A stretch of DNA of 26,292 bases from Sphingomonadaceae bacterium (GTDB taxonomy: Bacteria > Pseudomonadota > Alphaproteobacteria > Sphingomonadales > Sphingomonadaceae). The translations under genes were made by a program, and so were the position numbers. Shown one piece after another: positions 22,055-26,292 of this stretch; within the stretch, counting starts at the first letter, position 1, and every line of letters starts with the position of its first letter. A model generated the notes under the pieces. It made no database searches. It saw only the letters and a list, made by a program, of their open reading frames with translations, and was not told the DNA's origin. Location of the stretch: the NCBI GenBank assembly GCA_019239785.1, contig JAFAZM010000251.1:1-26292 (forward strand). Reading direction: 5' to 3'.

Positions 22055-22142
22055 GCTCGGTGCCCCCTCGCTTTCGCCATCCTAGCATAAACGAAGGGCG
22101 GCGCACCCCCGAGGATGCGCCGCCCCCAGGCGAGCCGTGCGC

Positions 22143-25100
22143 TCAGAAGCGGCCGCGCAGGCCGATCAGGATGGTGCGCCCAGGCTGGTAGGAGGTGAAG
22201 GCGGCATTCTCGAACTGAAAGTAGGAGCGCTGCTTCGCCCGGAAGATGTTGACCACATCGAAGGTCAGCTGCGGCAGGTGCGCGGTGCCGAGGATCGTCC
22301 CGAGGTCGAAGCTCGAGGAGAAATCCCATTGCTGGTAATCGTCGGCGAACAAGGCGGCGTTGGTGATGCCGTTCTGGTTCGCGCCGGACGATTGGCTGCC
22401 CTCGGCCCAGGTCGTCGAGAGCCGCGCGCTGATCCCGTGATTCTCGTAATAGAAGGTGGCGTTGTAGGTGTGCGGCGCGACGCCGACCGCGATCGCCGGC
22501 GCGGCGCCGGTCGCCCTTTGGTCGATGATCGTTCCGTTCACCGAGAAGCCGAAGCCCCTGATCCCGAGATAGCGGCCGAGCAGGAAGTCGAGCGACTGCA
22601 CCCAGGTGCCCTCGAGCCCGTCGACGATCAGCCTTCCGTCGGCATTGACCTGCTGGGTGAGCACCACCGTTGCCGAGCCCGGCCCGCCGCGCGAGGTGAT
22701 CGCCGCCTGCTGCGTCGGCGAAAGCGTGTCGAAGGTGATGCCGTATTGGGCGAGGTCGCTGAACGGCACCGTCACGTTGCCGTTGACGGTGAAGCCCTGG
22801 ATCGACTTCCGGAAGGCCGCGACCGCGATATAGGAGCCGCCGCCAAGATAATATTCGAAGCCGAGATCGAGATTGTCGGAGATGAACGGATCGAGCGCCG
22901 GATTGCCGCGGCTGCCGACGTCGGCGGAGGGCGAGCTGAAGTTCACGCCGGGCAGCATCGCGTTCGGGTTCGGGCGGGTCATCGTCCGCGACGCCGAGAA
23001 CCTGACGATCGCATTGTCCGTGATGTTGTAGGCCGCGTTCAGCGCCGGCAGCCAGTTGCGATAGTGATGCTTGGTCGTGACGAAGTTGACGATGTTCGGA
23101 TAGCAGGAGCCGTCGCGCAGATTGGCGCCGCCGCCCGGGCAGGCCGCCGGCAGCGGCCCGGCCCCGTCCGGATCCTGGGAGTTGCGCGGATCGGCGACCG
23201 AGACGTAGCCGCCGATCACCTGGTGGGTTTCGACGAAGCGGACGCCGAGATTGTAGCGGAGCCGGTTGCCGCCGAGCTCCAGGTCGCCGTTCAGCTCGGC
23301 ATAGCCGCCATAGGTGCGCTCGCGGACATAGCCGCCGCTCGCGCCGGTGTTGGACGAGGTGGCGAGCGGCGCCGCGTCGTGGAACTGGTCGTAATGGGAG
23401 GCGGCGCGGAACGCGTCCCAGTCGACGGTGACGAAGCCGTCCGGACCGGGGCGCAAATAGGTGGCCAAAGCGGTCTGCGGGATCAGCGAGCCGCGATAGG
23501 TCACCGGGCCCGCCTGGCCGGCGGTGAAGCCGGTGCCGTAGGCGGGGTAGGTCGGATAGCCGGCGCCCGGCGTCGGCGTGTTCAGCCCCTGGCAGGGCGG
23601 CTGCGTGTTCGGGCCCGGCACGAACACGCTCGGATTGTCGCCGCAGACCGCATTCTGCCACGCCTGGCTGTTGTCGAACGCCGTGATCCGCCGCGAGACG
23701 TCGTCATAGGCGCCGCCCACATGCAGGTTCAGATGACTGTCGCCCCAGGTCAAATTGGCGCGCACGCCCCTGGTCTCGGTGCGGCGGCGCTCGTCCTGGA
23801 TGTTCACGCGGCCGCCGGGCCAGCCGAAGGCGGCCGGATTGTTGAGGTCGGCGCCGGTCACCGCGATGTTGGGGATGGTCCCGTCATTGGTGTAGTTGAC
23901 GGTGACACCCGAGCTCGCCGGCGTGATCACGACCACGCTCGGCGATTGGCGGTGGAAGTTGCTCTCCGTCCAGTTCGCCTGCGCGTCGAGCCGGAGATTG
24001 TCGGCGAACTGCCATTCGAAGCCTGGATTCACGCCCCAGAATTCGGTGGTCTCGATGAACGGCCGATATTCGAGGAAGAACTGGGCGTTGGCATAGGTGC
24101 CCTGGGTGACGACGCAGCCATTGCTGCAGTCGCTGCGGTCGACCTGCACGTTCAGCGGGATCACCGCGCCGTTGCGGCCCACCCAGTTCATGTCGATGCG
24201 CTGCAGGTCGTTCTTGCGGTGCGCGTACATGCCGTCGACGTAGAAGTGGAAGGAGTCGCTCGGCCGCCATTCGATCGAGCCGATCGTGCTGATCCGGTCG
24301 CGCGTGCCGAACTCGTCCGAGGGGCGGGCGAGCCGCGGGATGATCGCATTGTCGATCTGCTGGATGGTGAGGCCGGGATTGTGGGAGAGCAGGAAGGCGG
24401 CGTCGATCGTCTGGCCGGTGGTGAGGCCGTTGCCGGCATTGGCCGGGACGGTCGAGGGGATCGTCCAGTTGCCGCCGCCCGTCGTGTTGCAGGTCGTGCC
24501 CGCCGGGCATTGCGCGCCGGTCAGGTTCGGGTTGGTCCAGCCGATCGTCTCGAAGCCGATCGTTCGACTCTCGTTGCGGACGCCGGCGACGCCGACCAGC
24601 ACGCCGAAATCCCCGAACGTGTCGCTCACCACCAATGAGCCGCGGCCGCCCCAGCGGGAGGTGTTGCTGTTGTTGGTCGCCTGCGCCGCATAGGTGACGT
24701 GGAAGCCGGCATTGTCGAACGGCCGCGCGGTGCGCATGTTGACGGTGCCGGCGGCGCCGCCCTCGACCATGCTCGCCAGCGGGCTCTTGTTGACGGTGAG
24801 CTGGGTGAACAGCTCGGAGGGGAAGAGGTCGAGGTCGACCTCGCGGTTGGTGTTCTGGCTGTCGGTGCGGCCGGTCGAGGCGATCGCCACCGGCGCGCCG
24901 TTCAGCAGGATGCGGGTGAAGTTGGTGCCGAGCCCGCGGATCGCGATGTTCAGCCCTTCGCCGGTGGTCTCGCGTGTGATGGTGATGCCGGGCACGCGGT
25001 TGAAGCTCTCGGCGAGATTGGTGTCCGGGAAGTCGCCGATATCGTCGGCGAACACCGATTCGGAGAAGCCGACATTGTCGCGCTTGGCGTTGGCGGCATT

Positions 25101-25379
25101 GCGCAGCGAGGCGCGGATGCCGGTGACGACGATGTCGCTCTCGTCGGCGGCAGGGGCCGGCTGGGTGGCGGCGGGCTGGGCCGCCGCGGCGTCGGCAGCG
25201 GTCGCCGCGGATGCCGTCCCCGCTGCCGTCACTGCGGCCGGCGTCGCGGCGCCTGCCGCGCCAACCGCGGCCGAGGCCGGGGCCGCGAGCGCGGCTGCGA
25301 AGGCGCCGCCGGCCAGGATGGTGGCGCTGCGCAGCCGGAAGCGCCGGCGCAGGGCGCGGCCAGTCGATCGATCGGTCAT
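22143..25379 (-). CDS. TonB-dependent outer membrane receptor
   Basis: 1078 residues, an outer-membrane beta-barrel that imports substrate using TonB energy. The signal region is 1-38. Residues 36-78 are Ala/Thr-rich and precede the TonB box DIVVTG (82-87). The plug domain covers about 95-215 (FADDIGDFPDTNLAESFNRVPGI, GLNIAIRGLGTNFTRILLNG, LFTQLTVNKSP, EGGAAGTVNMRT). The barrel ends in the typical aromatic C-terminus GRTILIGLRGRF. The length and the FADDIGDFPDTNLAE signature fit the large proteobacterial receptors often used for sugars. I chose ATG 25379 because GGGGAGG precedes it. Two LacI-type operators and a TTGACA promoter upstream suggest carbohydrate-dependent repression. No substrate enzyme is in view, so the ligand is unknown. 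Confidence 0.95.
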   Translation of the reverse strand: MTDRSTGRALRRRFRLRSATILAGGAFAAALAAPASAAVGAAGAATPAAVTAAGTASAATAADAAAAQPAATQPAPAADESDIVVTGIRASLRNAANAKRDNVGFSESVFADDIGDFPDTNLAESFNRVPGITITRETTGEGLNIAIRGLGTNFTRILLNGAPVAIASTGRTDSQNTNREVDLDLFPSELFTQLTVNKSPLASMVEGGAAGTVNMRTARPFDNAGFHVTYAAQATNNSNTSRWGGRGSLVVSDTFGDFGVLVGVAGVRNESRTIGFETIGWTNPNLTGAQCPAGTTCNTTGGGNWTIPSTVPANAGNGLTTGQTIDAAFLLSHNPGLTIQQIDNAIIPRLARPSDEFGTRDRISTIGSIEWRPSDSFHFYVDGMYAHRKNDLQRIDMNWVGRNGAVIPLNVQVDRSDCSNGCVVTQGTYANAQFFLEYRPFIETTEFWGVNPGFEWQFADNLRLDAQANWTESNFHRQSPSVVVITPASSGVTVNYTNDGTIPNIAVTGADLNNPAAFGWPGGRVNIQDERRRTETRGVRANLTWGDSHLNLHVGGAYDDVSRRITAFDNSQAWQNAVCGDNPSVFVPGPNTQPPCQGLNTPTPGAGYPTYPAYGTGFTAGQAGPVTYRGSLIPQTALATYLRPGPDGFVTVDWDAFRAASHYDQFHDAAPLATSSNTGASGGYVRERTYGGYAELNGDLELGGNRLRYNLGVRFVETHQVIGGYVSVADPRNSQDPDGAGPLPAACPGGGANLRDGSCYPNIVNFVTTKHHYRNWLPALNAAYNITDNAIVRFSASRTMTRPNPNAMLPGVNFSSPSADVGSRGNPALDPFISDNLDLGFEYYLGGGSYIAVAAFRKSIQGFTVNGNVTVPFSDLAQYGITFDTLSPTQQAAITSRGGPGSATVVLTQQVNADGRLIVDGLEGTWVQSLDFLLGRYLGIRGFGFSVNGTIIDQRATGAAPAIAVGVAPHTYNATFYYENHGISARLSTTWAEGSQSSGANQNGITNAALFADDYQQWDFSSSFDLGTILGTAHLPQLTFDVVNIFRAKQRSYFQFENAAFTSYQPGRTILIGLRGRF

Positions 25380-25458
25380 TCGTTCCTCCCCAGACGTCCC
25401 TGCCAAAGCGGTCGTTCTCGGCTCCCTTCGCTCTTCCAAATGCTTGATTTGGCGGGAA

Positions 25459-25472
25459 TGGTAGCGCTCCCA
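25459..25472 (-). promoter_or_regulatory. LacI-type operator, proximal, for the TonB receptor
   Basis: TGGTAGCGCTCCCA, centred on the palindrome AGCGCT, closely resembles the Caulobacter XylR operator TGTTAGCGCTACCA. It lies just downstream of the predicted -10, at about the transcription start, where a bound repressor would block initiation. Confidence 0.65.
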
Positions 25473-25474
25473 TT

Positions 25475-25503
25475 TTTGTGACACCGTTGCGCTTCCGTGT
25501 CAA
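25475..25503 (-). promoter_or_regulatory. Predicted promoter of the TonB receptor
   Basis: On the minus strand a perfect TTGACA (25503-25498) is followed after 17 nt by CACAAA (25480-25475), a weak -10. It lies about 95 nt before the ATG and between the two operator sites. Promoters with a weak -10 are usual for alphaproteobacteria. Confidence 0.5.
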
Positions 25504-25548
25504 TCGGGAGCAAAATGCTGGAAAGACGCAGTTTCCCCTGTGCGCGCG

Positions 25549-25562
25549 CGTGAGCGCTCCCA
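25549..25562 (-). promoter_or_regulatory. LacI-type operator, distal, for the TonB receptor
   Basis: CGTGAGCGCTCCCA has the same AGCGCT core and CCCA flank as the proximal site and is 90 bp from it, centre to centre. Paired operators at such a distance allow repressor looping. It lies upstream of the -35. Confidence 0.5.
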
Positions 25563-25641
25563 CGAATCTGCGGGAGCGGGGCTGGGGGACATGCGCGAAG
25601 GACGGATAGGGTGCGACCGACTCTATCCCTCACCCCAACCC

Positions 25642-25705
25642 GGCATCGGGTGAACATCGCCCAGCGATGTTCAGGTTGTGCCGGGGGCACAACCGGCCCG
25701 ATGCC
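25642..25705. repeat. Three-way-junction palindromic repeat
   Basis: Three perfect 9-bp stems: GGCATCGGG/CCCGATGCC (25642-25650 with 25697-25705) encloses GAACATCGC-CCA-GCGATGTTC (25652-25672) and GGTTGTGCC-GGG-GGCACAACC (25674-25694). CCCTCACCCC and GGGGAGGGG lie outside, linking it to the other CCTCCCC repeats. It sits between the TonB receptor promoter and the small gene at 25752. Confidence 0.85.
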
Positions 25706-25751
25706 CCACAAGGGGAGGGGGGATTAGAAAAAGGGGGGAGGGGAACTCAGC

Positions 25752-26012
25752 TCAGAAGTGCGTCCCGGCGAGCGGCGTCGGATCCTGGCTGAAATGGACC
25801 GCGCCGAAATCCGGGACGCCGAGCAGGGTCGCCGCGCCGCCGCGCCGGCTTCCGTCAGGAGACGAGAAGGATCCGTCCGGAACTGCGGGGCGGGTGCCGA
25901 GCTCGGCATCGGCGGCGGCCAGCCTTGCGAGCTCGGGCCGCGACCATCGGCGCCGCGCGGGTCGGGCATCCTCCCGGTCCGGACCCTTCTTGTCGGTCAT
26001 GCTCTCGTTCAT
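25752..26012 (-). CDS. Small protein, possible RiPP-type precursor (lasso-leader-like motif)
   Basis: 86 residues, start ATG 26012 (MNESMTDKKGPD), with TTG at 26018 as an alternative. AAGGAAA lies upstream. No signal peptide is visible. A basic stretch ARRRW leads into WSRPELARLAAADAELG, which resembles the YxxPxLxxxG recognition motif in lasso-peptide leaders, with W in place of Y. The C-terminal half is Gly/Ser/Asp/Pro-rich (VPDGSFSSPDG, LLGVPDFGAVHF, PLAGTHF) and has no cysteine. No lasso maturation gene is visible within the window. It lies 30 nt after the stop of the upstream partial gene on the same strand, so they may be cotranscribed. An ordinary short hypothetical protein remains possible. 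Confidence 0.6.
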   Translation of the reverse strand: MNESMTDKKGPDREDARPARRRWSRPELARLAAADAELGTRPAVPDGSFSSPDGSRRGGAATLLGVPDFGAVHFSQDPTPLAGTHF

Positions 26013-26042
26013 CGGCAATGTCTTTCCTTGCGGGAATGCGGC

Positions 26043-26292
26043 TCAGACGAAGATCGCGGGATTGTCGACCGGGGTCGCCGGGCTGACGATCTCGATCACA
26101 TAGTCGCTGCCGGCCTGGTAGCCCTGCACGCCGTCGGCATCGACGACAAGGAAGGTGCGCCCGCTCATGTCGCCGCCGGTGGCGGTGAACATGCCCGCCT
26201 GGTGGCTGGTGAGGCTGGAGAAGGCGCTCGAGAGGTCGCTGTCGAAGCTGGCATTGCTCAGATCGCCCGAGACGGGGCCGGCAAAGCCGGTG
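26043..26292 (-). CDS. C-terminus of a large secreted or surface protein (RTX/bluetail-type end), partial
   Basis: Only the last 82 residues are visible, and the gene continues beyond the right edge. They read TGFAGPVSGDLSNASFDSDL, then SSLTSHQAGMFTATGGDMSG, RTFLVVDADGVQGYQAGSDY and VIEIVSPATPVDNPAIFV. The stretch with TATGGDMSGRTFLVVDADG and a following YVIE strand is the closing domain I associate with long calcium-binding or VCBS/RTX-like proteins of sphingomonads. The end, D-x-P followed by hydrophobic AIFV, fits a type I secretion signal. The TGA is at 26043-26045. The full size and repeats cannot be judged. Confidence 0.7.
   Translation of the reverse strand, partial: TGFAGPVSGDLSNASFDSDLSSAFSSLTSHQAGMFTATGGDMSGRTFLVVDADGVQGYQAGSDYVIEIVSPATPVDNPAIFV

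Noticed and set aside
22137..24638. 833-residue plus-strand open frame
   Set aside because: Antisense to the TonB-dependent receptor barrel. Its Asp/Arg/Ala/Val composition is typical of a mirror frame.

Overview
The window is high-GC DNA from an alphaproteobacterium, most likely of the order Sphingomonadales. This is inferred from several things together: the DUF721 / DsbA-like / smc cluster next to mutY, a CycM-type membrane-anchored cytochrome c, a very large TonB-dependent receptor with LacI-type operators, and intergenic repeat families of the kind seen in sphingomonads. No tRNA, rRNA, CRISPR array, transposase or phage gene was seen, so most of the window looks like ordinary chromosome.

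Layout. 1-4062 (minus) is a tightly packed operon: a DUF721 protein, two tandem DsbA-like thioredoxins, then smc, which runs off the left edge. Facing away from it are mutY and a secreted alpha/beta hydrolase (4100-5991), followed by nudC and a CHRD lipoprotein (6204-7561). A small basic protein and a cupredoxin-like protein (minus) come next. serC-serA (11627 to 8802, minus) supply the first steps of serine synthesis. 11770-14742 holds an extensin-like lipoprotein, a TmrB-like P-loop protein, a LOG-family protein and an HExxH protein. A CycM-like cytochrome c (minus) follows. 16774-18343 is a bactofilin / OsmC-like / TMEM175-like run. Then come a GFA-family protein, a hypothetical protein, a four-EF-hand lipoprotein and a secreted hypothetical protein. 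At the right end are a 1078-residue TonB-dependent receptor, a small protein with a lasso-leader-like motif, and the C-terminus of a large secreted or surface protein.

The most unusual content is non-coding. Two gene-poor stretches, 15623-16482 (read on +) and 21426-20871 (read on -), have the same architecture. Each starts with directly abutting 9-mers ending in TTATCCACA followed by GGCGG. Each continues as a dense series of short hairpins with UUCG, GNRA and CUUG tetraloops. Each ends in a GC-rich hairpin with a GCAA loop, where the two copies differ by a compensatory base-pair change. Each is followed directly by a CCTCCC-type repeat. I interpret them as two members of a family of structured, probably transcribed RNAs. 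I do not recognise the family and could not search for it.

Most other long intergenic gaps hold palindromic repeats: paired CCTCCCC-type elements, a perfect 26-bp inverted pair at 8665-8750, a GTCATTGCGAG-type repeat at 18365-18445, a perfect 19-bp stem at 19668-19708, and a predicted three-way junction at 25642-25705. One of them appears to supply the ribosome binding site of nudC.
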